Source: Hemileia vastatrix
Taxonomy: Eukaryota; Basidiomycota; Pucciniomycetes; Pucciniales; Zaghouaniaceae
Assembly (NCBI GenBank): GCA_030280995.1
Contig: JASXTE010000015.1
Coordinates: 5,381,001 to 5,445,000, forward strand
DNA length: 64,000 nucleotides
Reading direction: 5' to 3'
Positions 47,998 through 57,578 of the stretch are shown piece by piece (the first letter of the stretch is position 1; every line of letters begins with the position of its first letter). A program made the translations under genes and the position numbers. Below the pieces are notes generated by a model, which saw only the letters and a list, made by a program, of their open reading frames with translations, had not been told where the DNA came from and did not search any database.

Positions 47998-50379
47998 ATG
48001 GCTTCTGGTTCCTCTATTCCTGTGGTGACTGTCAGTGGGGGGGATGGTCCTCCTTCTGTGATGGTTAGGGAGTGTGTGAGAATTAGAACTTGGGATGGTA
48101 CCAAGTTTAATGGGGAGGATGTCAAGTGGTTTCTAGAGAAGTATGAAACTGCTGCTGGAGTGGATGGTGCTTCCTACCTGGACATGGTGAATCAGATTAT
48201 CTTCTTCATTGGTGATAGATCAGTGGAGAAGGAGATTGTGGCCATGTCTGGCTACAAGAAGAGGGATTGGAAATTGTTGTGTAGGGAAATGGTGGATAGA
48301 TGGGGTGTCAGGTTCACTATGGTGGATCTTAACAAGGTTGTCAGTGAATGGCAATCTTATGGTGGTGTTGTTAACTTACATAGTTACAGGAAGTTTCTGC
48401 TACAGTTTGATCCTGTGGTGGAATAGTTGGTGGAAGTGGAGGAGCTGGCACATGAAAATACTGCCAAGGATGTTTTTTGGTCTGCCCTGGCTAGAGATGT
48501 CAGGATGGATGTGTTGAAGGAGTTTTCAAGAAAGGAATTGATGAAGACTCTTTCTAATGGGGATCAGAAGTTGCCTGCCTTGGATAAGGTGAAGGAGGCT
48601 GTTGAGGCCCATTTGAAGTTATTGGCTGTGGACACCTATCAGGAGGGGTGTGCCAAGTATGTCAGCAAAGTCAGTGAGGCATTGGCTGAAGAGGAAGTTA
48701 GGGAGAAGAAGGAGGAGAAGAATTTGGTGCAGGTTCCCAAACAGGAGAGGGACCCAATGGTGGAGCAGTTGGCTGATCTGACAAAACAGCTGCACATTTT
48801 TGTCCAGCAGGCCAAGAAGGTTAATAAGGAACCTTCTCAGCCAAGAGATTTTGAAAGGAACGCTGGTAGGAGTGATCCTTGGGTTTGCTCTTATTGCAGT
48901 AGGAGGGGGCACAGTTCGTATGATTGTTGGGCACTGAAAAGAGATGTGTCTGAAGGTAAAGTGGAGTTTTATGGCAGGGTTTTTAAGTTCCCTGACGGTT
49001 CTTTTGTGAAGCCCAGTGAGGGGCAGGCTCATGTTGATTTGGTCAGGAGAAGGGGTGGTCTCAATCAAAGGAGGCCAAGGTTTGAGGAGATTCTTGATCA
49101 GGGGAAGTCTTCTGTTAAGGTAGATGAGGACGTCAAGAAGAAGGGGAAGGAGGTCAATAAGGTCTCTTTTTCTACTTCCTTTGGTGGTTTGGAGTTGTAT
49201 TCTTGTGGTGGACAGTCAAGTGGTGAATGCTTGGCTGGTGTTTATGATGTGGAAGCAGGGAAGGTGGGTAGGCCTAAGAGCAGTTCTCAGGCCGAACCAA
49301 AGTCAAACACTTCAAAGGGTGATCCTAAGCTGAGTGCAGCTAGGAAGAGGTACAGCAAAGAGGAGCTGTACAAGATGCAGAAGGGTATGGCTGACATGGG
49401 CCCCTCTAGTTTTGGTGCATTGGACCTGAATGGTGAGGCAATGCCAATGGAGGTGGATTCTATCTCCAAGGAGGATGTCCCTATGGCTTCATTGCCAAAG
49501 CCTGTTGGAGTCAGAGGTTCTGGTGAGGGATCTGGTTTGGTTCCTGTTAATGGTAAATCTGTTGGTGGTGCTGGTCCTCAAGAATTTTCTAGGACCAAGG
49601 TGGTGAAGCAAAGAGCTCACTTTGAGAGGCCAGTAGTGTCTGGTCAAGTTAATGTTATGGACTCTGTCCTGGAAAGGATGAATCAGGGTCAGGTTTCCCT
49701 ATCTTATGGGGAATTGTATGCTATCAGTCCAGGGTTGGCTGATAGGCAGAAGAAGTTGTTGACCAGGAGAAAGATTTCTTCTGGTGAGGTAGAATACATT
49801 TGTGATTCTGCTGAAAAGTTTGGTGAGGGGTTGGAAACTCATTTTTCTGCTCCTCTGGGATATGTCAATGTCACTCTGAATGGCAGGGAGGCAAGGGCGT
49901 TGGTGGATTCAGGTTCTCAGATAAACCTGATTTCTTTGTTTGAGGCAACTCATATGGGCCTCCCCATCAAAACTGGTATTGGTGGGAATTTGAGAGGGAT
50001 CGGTGGCCATGTCACTGAATTGGTTGGAACTTCAGAGTTTGTGAAGTTAGATCTTGGAGGAGCCTCAGGGAATGTTCATTTTTACATTGCTAAAGGTAAT
50101 GTAAAAGCAGTTTTGGGTGGGCCATTCTTGATGGATTTTCAGGCAAGAATAGGTTATCAATTTGATTTGGGAATCAGTTTGGAGTTGACTGGTGAAGACG
50201 AAAGGAGGCTTCACATGAGGTTATCATCCCCTGGAGAGGATGGTTGGGAGACTAGGCCTGGTTTATCTTCAATGTGCCAGTGCATGGACTGCTGCAGGAG
50301 AAGGAAGGAAGTGGGTACTGCCTCTGGTTTTTTGGAGTGCGGTTTAGGCTCTATTGAGAGTCTGTTTTTTTTAGAGTAA
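47998..50379 (+). CDS. A2 Gag-protease polyprotein, one in-frame TAG
   Basis: The ATG at 47998 (MASGSSIPVV) is the first ATG after the primer site. Gag core: RIRTWDGTKFNGEDVKWFLEKYE, SYLDMVNQIIFFIGD. In-frame TAG at 48424-48426, then the same frame runs on to TAA 50377-50379. A zinc knuckle C-X2-C-X4-H-X4-C is encoded at 48886-48927. The region 49170-49600 is hydrophilic with no known motif. The aspartic protease has LVDSGSQ (DSG at 49906-49914) with ILGGPFLMDFQ-like end at about 50120. A Cys-rich tail MCQCMDCCRRRK precedes the stop. A1 has Tyr at the TAG site, so this is a nonsense change or a readthrough codon. Confidence 0.9.
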
Positions 50380-51506
50380 TGAGGGCTGATCACCCTAGTG
50401 CTACAACCTCTCCCCTAGATGAGGAAATCCCAGGTTGTAGTAGGTCAGCTCCCTTGGAGATATACCAAGTGGGTTTTCAACTTTCTATTTTTAATGTTTC
50501 TCATCTCTGCAAGTATTCATCAAGTTTTTTATCAAGTCTCTGTTCTCTCTCAAGATTCTTAATTATTTTTAATTCAAGTTCAAAGAAGAAAATTGGTTAT
50601 ATATCTTTATTGAAAGATATGCTGGAAAGTTTTGGGGCGGTGAGATTGGGGTATAAAAGTAAGTCCTCCCAATTGTGCACCACTAGGGTTTCTTCTACAC
50701 CTTTCAAAAACATTACCTGGGCCACACCTGTGAGCATTGGGGAAATCCCTGGTTATTTTTGTAGGACAGGAGAAAACTCAAGAAAAGATGATAAAAATTT
50801 CAAGATAATTCATGAAAATCAAGAAAAAAATCTGAAGATAATGAAGAAAGACGATGCAAAATATTTTTGTGAAGATCGTCAAGATCTATTTTTGGGCCTC
50901 CAGCATGAGGTTAAACTGCAGAAAATTTTAAAGAAAGAAGATCATCAAGATCAATTTTTGGACCTCCAGCATGAGGTTAAACTGCACAATTTTAGAAGAT
51001 GTGATTCAGAAGATGAATCAAGATTTGAAGATTTGGAAGTTGGAAGTGAGGATGAAGATGTGGAATTGCGGAAAAGTATTGGAGTGGTGAGATTGGGGTG
51101 TAAAAGTAAGTCCTCCCAATTGTGCACCGCTAGGGTTTCTTCTACACCTTTCGAAAACATTACCTTGGCCACACATGTGAGCAATGGGGAAACCCTTGGT
51201 TTTTGTTCCAGGTCTAGTGGTAAAGATTTCCTGAAGATCCTTCAAGTTGAAGGTGGAGCGGCAAAGTATAAGAAGGTAGTGCAGAAGATTAGGCCTGTCA
51301 ATGAGCCTATGCTTGTAGGTTTGAGTCCGCCTTTGAAGAGACCTCCTTTGTCAAGAGATCCGTACTGTAATCCTTTGGTGAAGAATCCTCCAGAATTTGT
51401 AGAGACGGCGAGGGTGACCGTGGAAAGATTGAAAGTTGTTAATTTTGGTCCTGATGGGTGGTTGTCTGAGGAAGAAAGAAGTTGTTGTTGCACGTTATTG
51501 TGCTAA
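50379..51506 (+). CDS. A2 pol N-terminal domain with internal duplication
   Basis: ATG 50379 overlaps the upstream stop as TAATG, suggesting coupled stop-restart. 375 codons. A segment VRLGYKSKSSQLCTTRVSSTPF recurs about 145 codons later with few changes, and a shorter unit (DQFLDLQHEVKLHN) is repeated between them. Asp/Glu-rich stretch SEDEDVEL. It ends with PPEFVETARVTVERLKVVNFGPDG, conserved in A1. A 4-nt loss relative to A1 near 51475 shifts the frame; originally this ran into RT. The role of the duplicated domain is unknown. Confidence 0.75.
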   Translation: MRADHPSATTSPLDEEIPGCSRSAPLEIYQVGFQLSIFNVSHLCKYSSSFLSSLCSLSRFLIIFNSSSKKKIGYISLLKDMLESFGAVRLGYKSKSSQLCTTRVSSTPFKNITWATPVSIGEIPGYFCRTGENSRKDDKNFKIIHENQEKNLKIMKKDDAKYFCEDRQDLFLGLQHEVKLQKILKKEDHQDQFLDLQHEVKLHNFRRCDSEDESRFEDLEVGSEDEDVELRKSIGVVRLGCKSKSSQLCTARVSSTPFENITLATHVSNGETLGFCSRSSGKDFLKILQVEGGAAKYKKVVQKIRPVNEPMLVGLSPPLKRPPLSRDPYCNPLVKNPPEFVETARVTVERLKVVNFGPDGWLSEEERSCCCTLLC

Positions 51507-52213
51507 GGGAAAAAGTGGTGGCATTTGTTGAGGATGAAAGGGGTGTATTGAAGCACTCTTATGGGTAACCTTACTTGATTCCTGTTTTTTGTCATGAACC
51601 TTGGCAAATCAAACCTATTCCGATTCCAGCGGCTATTCGAGAGGATTTTGTAGAGATTGTTAGGGAAAGAGTCAGGACTGGGTTATATGAACAATCAACA
51701 TCCAGTTACTCAAGTCCGGTGTTCTGTGTAAAGAAGCAGAATGGAAAGTTGAGGGTGGTTCATGATCTTAGAGCATTGAATAGAGTCACTATCAAGGACG
51801 CTGGTATGCTGCCAAGTGCAGAGGATTTTGATGAATCTTTTTCTGGAAGGGTGTGTTATGGTTTGGGTGATATTATGGGTGGTTATGATGAGAGGGAACT
51901 CCATACGGATTCAAGGCCTCTCACAACTTTTGAGACTCCTTCGGGAAGATTTCAGCTCACTAGGTTGCCTAAAGGAGCAACTAATTTGGTGGCAGTTTAT
52001 CAAGCACAGATGGCTTGGATTTTGCAGGATGAGGTTCCTACTCATGCTGGTATTTTAATTGATGATGGTGGAATTAAAGGACCATCCACTGATTATGGTA
52101 ATGAGGTGTTATCGGAGTACCCTGGAATAAGGAGGTTTGTGTGGGAATATGCCATTACTCTAGAGAGAGTGTTGTTCAGGATTGAAGAGGCTGGTTTGAT
52201 CATTTCAGGGTAA
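51507..52213 (+). pseudogene. A2 reverse transcriptase
   Basis: After TAA 51566 (Glu codon in A1), 51575-52213 encodes IPVFCHEPWQIKPIPIP, SSPVFCVKKQNGKLRVVHDLRALNR, the palm GLGDIMGGYDER, ETPSGRFQLTRLPKGATN and the catalytic HAGILIDDGG (52055-52066), with PGIRRFVWEYA after it. TAA 52211 replaces a Ser codon of A1. This RT type with a family-specific IDD...KGP block differs from that of B, C and D. Confidence 0.9.
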
Positions 52214-52311
52214 AAATTCTGTTGTTGTGTTCCTGATTTCGAAATTCTGGGTCACGTGGTATGTAAAGAGGGAAGGATTATGGCAAAGAAGAAGATTAAT
52301 AAAATTCAGGC

Positions 52312-54330
52312 ATGGCCAGGCCTAAAAATACTACTGAAGTCAGAGGATTTTTGGGTGTATGTGTATATGTCAGGATTTTCATTAAGGATTTTTCTTTGTT
52401 GGCTTCACCTTTAAGAAGGTTGACCAGAAAAGATGCAGATTGGGAATGGACGGAAGAGTGTGAAGAGGCTTTTCAGAAGCTGAAAAAGGTTGTTGGTGAA
52501 GATATAATTCTTCACAAGTTGGATTATGTTGTTGGTGCTGGAAATATTTATCTGGCAGTGGACTCAAGTTATGTTGCTTCTGGTGCTGTTTTGTCTCAGG
52601 AGGATAAGACTGGGAGGGTCAGGCCAGTAAGGTATGAGTCTGTGGTGTTTAATGAGGTGGAATCTAGGTATTCTCAACCTAAGTTGGAATTGTGTGGTGT
52701 AGCAAAAATTTTAAAGAAGCTACAGACAGTTTTGTGGGGGCAGAATTTTGAGCTTCAGGTGGATGCAAAATCTTTGGTTCAGATGATCAATACACCTAGT
52801 CTTCCAAATGCTCCAATGACTAGGTGGGTGGCATTTATTCAACATTTTTCTTTTGACCTGGTACACAAACCAGATAATACTTTTACTATGCCTGATGGAT
52901 TATCAAGGAGGCCACCTACAGATGAGGATTCTGATTCTGAAGAGTTTGACAAGAATGTTCCAGTGATTAGGGCCAGCACAAAGGGTGCTGAGGATTTTTC
53001 TTTCCTCCCACATGAGGCTAAACTGGACTATTGTTCTGACCTCCCCCAAGAGGTTAAACTGGCTGGATCTGATCTTGATTCTGGTGATCAGGATGTTTTT
53101 GTTGATGAAGATGGAGGTGTTGTTTGGGACAGCTCAAAATTGGAAAAGGGTGTTTTTGTTAGTGAACTGGTTTCTCACAAGGTTCAGTGGAAAGAGAAGG
53201 ACGTGCCAAAATTTAAGGATTGGTGTCCTGGTTGGGCTGCTCAATTGGCTCATGTTCACACTGGTGATTTTGATGACAGAGTTGTACCCTTGGATGTTGT
53301 TTTGTTGGATTTTGAAGATGAGACCTGGGGTCAATCTGGGTTATATTTTATTTTGGTGGAATATCTGTTGAACTTGGAGAGGCCAGGTAGTTGTGATGAT
53401 GATACTTGGTTGGCAATCAAGAAGAAGAGTCCTGGATTTTATGTGTCAAGAAGGCGCTTGATGAGAAGGAGACATCCTAATCCTCAAGTGGTGGTGACTA
53501 AGAAGAAGGGTCAAGAATTGGTTTTTAGGTCTTTGCATGAAGAAATTGGTCATAGAGGCTTTGGGGAGACTTATAGAAGAGTAGCAGACAGATTTTGGTG
53601 GCCGGTTATGAAGTTGGCTGTGCAGGGTTGGGTTCAATCTTGTGAAGAATGTCAAAGAAGAAGTCACTTGAAACGTAAAGAGGTGGGCCGTGCTACTGGA
53701 GAATCAACTGTTTGTGGAAGGGTCAGTCTGGATGCTGTCCATATTAAAGAGGGCAGGTATAAATACTTGATTGTTGCTAGGGATGATTTGTCTGGTTGGG
53801 TTGAGGCAGTGCCTCTGGTTAATTTGACTGCCAAGAATGTGGCAGAGTTTTTGAAGAAGGAGTGGATTTATAGGTATGGGTTGATGAAGCTGGTGACTGT
53901 TGATGGTGGGCCAGAGTTTGGTGCCGAATTTAAAGAAGCTGTGGCTAGTGTTGGTTCTAGGTTTAGATTGGCTACACCGTATTATCCTGAAGCTGAAGGC
54001 ATGGTTGAAAGAGGCCATCAAGTTATCAAGAATGCTTTGGTGAAAATGTGTGGAGATAGTTCTGAAAAGTGGAGGCATTATTTACCCTTGGTTTTATTTG
54101 CTGATAGGGTCACTGTGAAGAGGACAACTGGCTATTCTCCTTATGAGCTAATGTTTGGTCAAAAAGCTGTTCTACCAGTGGACTTGGAAGCTGTCTCTTA
54201 TCTTGGAATTTATTGGGATGATGTTCACTCAACAGAAGATTTTCTCTGTTCCAGGATGCAACAGTTGGAATGTAGAGAGGAATGTCAGGAGAAGGCATAC
54301 TCTAGAATGATGATGATTAGGAATCTCTAG
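52312..54330 (+). CDS. A2 RNase H and integrase
   Basis: 672 codons, entered after a 1-nt loss near 52320. RNase H: GNIYLAVDSSYVASGAVL, YSQPKLELCGVAKIL, FELQVDAKSLVQMIN. An acidic linker follows at about 52910-53170. The integrase zinc module is H-x3-H in HEEIGHRG with CEECQRRS; the catalytic residues are D in SLDAVHIKEG, D in TVDGGPEFG and E in EGMVERGHQ. All motifs look intact. It ends at a TAG created by a local duplication of about 24 nt (54305-54330) absent from A1. Confidence 0.92.
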   Translation: MARPKNTTEVRGFLGVCVYVRIFIKDFSLLASPLRRLTRKDADWEWTEECEEAFQKLKKVVGEDIILHKLDYVVGAGNIYLAVDSSYVASGAVLSQEDKTGRVRPVRYESVVFNEVESRYSQPKLELCGVAKILKKLQTVLWGQNFELQVDAKSLVQMINTPSLPNAPMTRWVAFIQHFSFDLVHKPDNTFTMPDGLSRRPPTDEDSDSEEFDKNVPVIRASTKGAEDFSFLPHEAKLDYCSDLPQEVKLAGSDLDSGDQDVFVDEDGGVVWDSSKLEKGVFVSELVSHKVQWKEKDVPKFKDWCPGWAAQLAHVHTGDFDDRVVPLDVVLLDFEDETWGQSGLYFILVEYLLNLERPGSCDDDTWLAIKKKSPGFYVSRRRLMRRRHPNPQVVVTKKKGQELVFRSLHEEIGHRGFGETYRRVADRFWWPVMKLAVQGWVQSCEECQRRSHLKRKEVGRATGESTVCGRVSLDAVHIKEGRYKYLIVARDDLSGWVEAVPLVNLTAKNVAEFLKKEWIYRYGLMKLVTVDGGPEFGAEFKEAVASVGSRFRLATPYYPEAEGMVERGHQVIKNALVKMCGDSSEKWRHYLPLVLFADRVTVKRTTGYSPYELMFGQKAVLPVDLEAVSYLGIYWDDVHSTEDFLCSRMQQLECREECQEKAYSRMMMIRNL

Positions 54331-54331
54331 A

Positions 54332-54622
54332 ATGATGAAGATTATTAATCAATCAGTCAGATACTGGGACAAGAAGTTAGCTCATAGACTCAGGAATCCC
54401 TTGAAACCTGGTTGTCTGGTTTTGGTGTATAATAGAAGTTTGGAGAGTCAGTGGGGCAAAATGTTTGCTGACAGATGGAATGGACCTTACAGAGTCAGGT
54501 CTCAGGCGTCTGGAGGTTCTTATGTTTTGGAAGAGTTGGATGGTACAGTCTTGAAAAAGAGGGTGGCTGGAGACCAAGTGAAGAGGTTTTATCCCGTAGG
54601 CACTAGGCATAAAGAAGACTGA
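54332..54622 (+). CDS. A2 integrase C-terminal GPY module
   Basis: 96 codons: YWDKKLAHRLRNPLKPGCLVLVYNRS, then MFADRWNGPYRVRSQA, the GPY/F fold, and YVLEELDGTVLKKRVAGDQVKRFYP. It is out of frame with the main integrase because of the duplication at its start. No chromodomain follows. Confidence 0.88.
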   Translation: MMKIINQSVRYWDKKLAHRLRNPLKPGCLVLVYNRSLESQWGKMFADRWNGPYRVRSQASGGSYVLEELDGTVLKKRVAGDQVKRFYPVGTRHKED

Positions 54623-54758
54623 CTCCGCAATGAGGATAAACTACGGAACATTCTTTAATTTTGGTTTTTTTGTGGTGATGCTATGCATCTGTTTGTTGTA
54701 AACTTTTGTTAGAGGGTACCCATGGGTGGGGCTTCTAGATTTGATCTTGGCAAGTTTG

Positions 54759-54799
54759 GGGGTGACTGATGGGCTGTCTGCTCTATCAACAGTTACCCC
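54759..54799 (+). repeat. 3' hairpin unit 1
   Basis: GGGGTGACTG (54759-54768) pairs with CAGTTACCCC (54790-54799), with one G-U pair. The unit begins upstream at a GGTACCC-like block at about 54715. Confidence 0.8.
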
Positions 54800-55020
54800 A
54801 GATTGTCTGTTTCCAACCCTTTCTCTTAATTTGGTTGAACCCTAGTATTGGTTTATTTTCACAGGTTTTAGTCCTCTATGACTTTAAACTGGAATTTTCT
54901 TTGGTTTTCATGTGCTGGTCTTTTCACTCTTATTGGTTTTGGTTTTTTTTTGTGTTGGATGTTGTGTTTTTGTTAGAAGGTACCCAGGGGGGGCTTCTAG
55001 ATTTTATTTTGGCAAGTGTG

Positions 55021-55062
55021 GGGGTAACTGATGAGCTGGCTGCTCTTTAGAACAGTTACCCC
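55021..55062 (+). repeat. 3' hairpin unit 2
   Basis: GGGGTAACTG (55021-55030) pairs perfectly with CAGTTACCCC (55053-55062). About 80% of the surrounding 110 bp matches unit 1. Confidence 0.85.
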
Positions 55063-55202
55063 AGAATGTCTGTCTCAAGTCTTTTGTTTTTTCCTAGTTG
55101 AATTCTAGTTCTGTTGTTTATTATTCAGGTTTTAAGTCCGCTATGACTTTAAACTGGTTTGGGACTGGCTTCTTTATCTTTGGTTCTTTCAGATTGGTGG
55201 TG

Positions 55203-55259
55203 GATCACTGGTGGTCTCCCATAATTTTTACTTATTGGAGGGAGCCCACCTGGTGATCA
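55203..55259 (+). repeat. Imperfect hairpin, conserved in A1
   Basis: GATCACTGGTGG (55203-55214) faces CCCACCTGGTGATC ending at 55259, with CTCCC/GGGAG extending the stem. A1 has the same pairing near 25310-25370 with different mismatches. Confidence 0.7.
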
Positions 55260-55464
55260 TTTCTATAGACCTGACTTTTCCTTATTGGACAATTTATGGA
55301 GCTGGTCTTTCATTGATTTTGCAGTTATGTTTTTTCTAGAGAGAAGTTTTAGATTATTTTCTTTTTTCTCTTTTTTTCTTTTAACTTTTTTATGGGGGTT
55401 GTTTAGAATTAGAAAATCAAAAATATAGGGTGTTATCACATCAGGGTCACCTGGATGTGGGCAA

Positions 55465-55696
55465 GCATTGGTGGGGAAAGGCTCATCAATTGGCCGGGCA
55501 ATGCTATTTTTTTTTTTTTATTTATTTCATGTGTTTCTGTGTTTCATTATTTTTTATTATTTTCTGAATTTCTAAATTTTTTGAATTTTGTTTTCTGTTA
55601 ACCATTTAAAAGAATTAATTGTGTATCCACATCAAGGTGCACTTGGATGTGGGTAAGGTATCAGGGGATCAGCTCATCAATTGGCTGGGGGATACC
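55465..55696 (+). repeat. Two related hairpin units
   Basis: Unit a: GCATTG (55465-55470) with CAATGC (55499-55504). Unit b: GGTATC (55657-55662) with GATACC (55691-55696). Both loops contain GCTCATCAATTGGC; the stems differ in sequence but both pair. Confidence 0.75.
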
Positions 55697-55839
55697 ATTT
55701 TAATTATTTTTTTTATATTTTATTTTATTTCATTTATGTTATTTCATTTCAGTTTATTTATTAATTTTTAATTTTAGTATATTAGTAGATACAAAGCATT
55801 AAAAAAAATAAATTCTGAAATTATATTTTATTATTTGTT

Positions 55840-57430
55840 TTATATTATTTTTATGTTTCTAATCTTTTGCACGAGCTCATTGTATGGATGATGAAGCTTC
55901 TGGAGGCTGGTCCGGATTGTGATGACGTTTTTGTTTTTTGTTTGGATTGTGGGAAGCACTGTGTTCTTTGAAGTGCATCCTGCTGGAGAGATTATAGGGA
56001 TTGGATTAAAGGGAAGTTCAGAGGAGGAAGAAGAAGAGGCAGGAATGGAGTGCTGGAGGGTGTGTTTAATGATCCTAGACATTTTCCAGTGGTCCTCCAG
56101 TAGGCGCTTTCTCAGGGATTTTTCAAAGTCATTCAAGGGTCCATGGAGGGCAAAGGCTTTTAGCATGTTGGAACACATGGTGCTTAGGTGTTTCTTCATG
56201 TCTCCATAATCCAGGGTTAAAGAAGTTTCAAGAGGTTGGCCAACTCAAATAATAGATTCAGGAGGAGGGGTGCAAACTAGACAAGAAGAATTGGATCAGT
56301 AATTATTTTTGTTAAAGAAATAGATTAATTAATTTGGTACTTACAGATTGGAAGCTTATCAAATCTGTAAGCAGCTGGGATTTGGATCTCTGACAATTTT
56401 GTTATGGTCATAGTGGGTGGGTCAACTAGGGAAAGATATGGATTCTCATCGTCTTCCTCTGAAGGATCCTGAGAAGGTGAACTGGGATGCTGAGGTTCCT
56501 GGGGCCTAGTTGGAGCAGTGAGATTATTGTTGTGGTTGTGGTTGTTATTTCTGTTGGATTCAGTTGGAGGAGGTGCTGGTGATGGAGTACCAGGGTTGTT
56601 AAAGGATGGAGCAGGAGAGGAGGATTTGGAAGCAGACTGATCTCTTCTGGATGGAGAATTTGAAGAGATGGAACTTTCAGAAGAGTAGTTGGCTGACAGA
56701 GGAGAGGTGAAGTTTCTTTGTCTTAGTTGGGGACGAAGTTGTTGTTGTGGATCAGTGTGTGGCATTCTGGTTTCTTCTTGGGGTTCTCTGGCAGTTCTCT
56801 TAGAAATCTGGGAAATTTTGGTGTTTTTGGATTTTGGAAGGGTGGATTGCATTGCTCTGGGAGCAGTAGGAGGTAGTTGGGTTGAGTTGTTATTGTTGTC
56901 TGGATGAATTTGGCTATTTTCTGGCCGTTTTTGGAGGTTTTGGCCCTGATTTTCACTGTTTGGTGAGGCGGGCGGGCCGCCCGACGTCAGCCGGGACGCC
57001 TGGACGCGGTCTAGACGCCTAGGGTTGATTTTGAAGCTTTAGGAGCTAATTTAGCAGTGATAAAAGCAGTTTCTTGAGAAGCTAAGACTGGTCTTTTGGG
57101 AAGAGTGCGGGAAGCTGAGCTTCTGGATCTTCTGGAAGGAGCTGAAGATAGAGAGTCAGAGGATGGACTAAGTTCTGTAGACCTGGTAGGGGATCTGGAG
57201 ATGTACTTTTGAGAAGGAGAAGGCGGAGGAATAGGATAGTGGGAATCTCTGTCACATTTATTTTTTTTGGAATAGCAAGAGTCACAAGCCCTGTTGTAGA
57301 ATTTGGCTTCTGGATTTGGAAGAGTGAATGTACAAGGTCTGCACATGTGGATGCACTGTTTGCAGGCATAGTCCCTTGGAGCAGTGAAGCAAGGAAGAGT
57401 AGAGGAGTCAACAGCAGGGGATCCAGACAT
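55840..57430 (-). pseudogene. A2 antisense gene 2: Zn2Cys6-like, spliced
   Basis: ATG 57430. The cluster C-X2-C-X6-C-X15-C-X2-C-X6-C has a zinc-cluster-like half ACDSCYSKKNKCD, followed by a Ser/Pro-rich stretch. TAG at 57011 ends this frame, but a 1-nt shift leads into an open frame to 56345 (Asn/Ser/Pro-rich, then DEENPYLSLVDPPT-like). The 68-nt intron 56277-56344 has GTAAGT, TTACTGAT and GTCTAG, and joins in phase to exon 55840-56276 (LTLDYGDMKKHL, FEKSLRKRLL, DHWKMSRIIKHT). One TGA lies near the exon start. The last exon is conserved at protein level in A1. I infer a nuclear regulatory protein of the element; the family of the C-terminal part is unknown. Confidence 0.65.
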
Positions 57431-57578
57431 GATCTGTGGTGTGAAAGGTGATGAAAAGGATAAGAGAAGATTTTGTCAGTGATGAGTAGAAGATGAAGTG
57501 AAGGCGGACGCTCCGTGGGTCTAGCTGTGTGTGTATTGCATGAAATTGGCTGGGTCAGATTCATGCAAAATTTTATCA

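Noticed and set aside
55919..56209. Plus-strand open frames in the A2 3' region (also near 56689, 57209 and 58216)
   Set aside because: They are shadows of the antisense genes; A1 conserves the minus-strand reading, not these.
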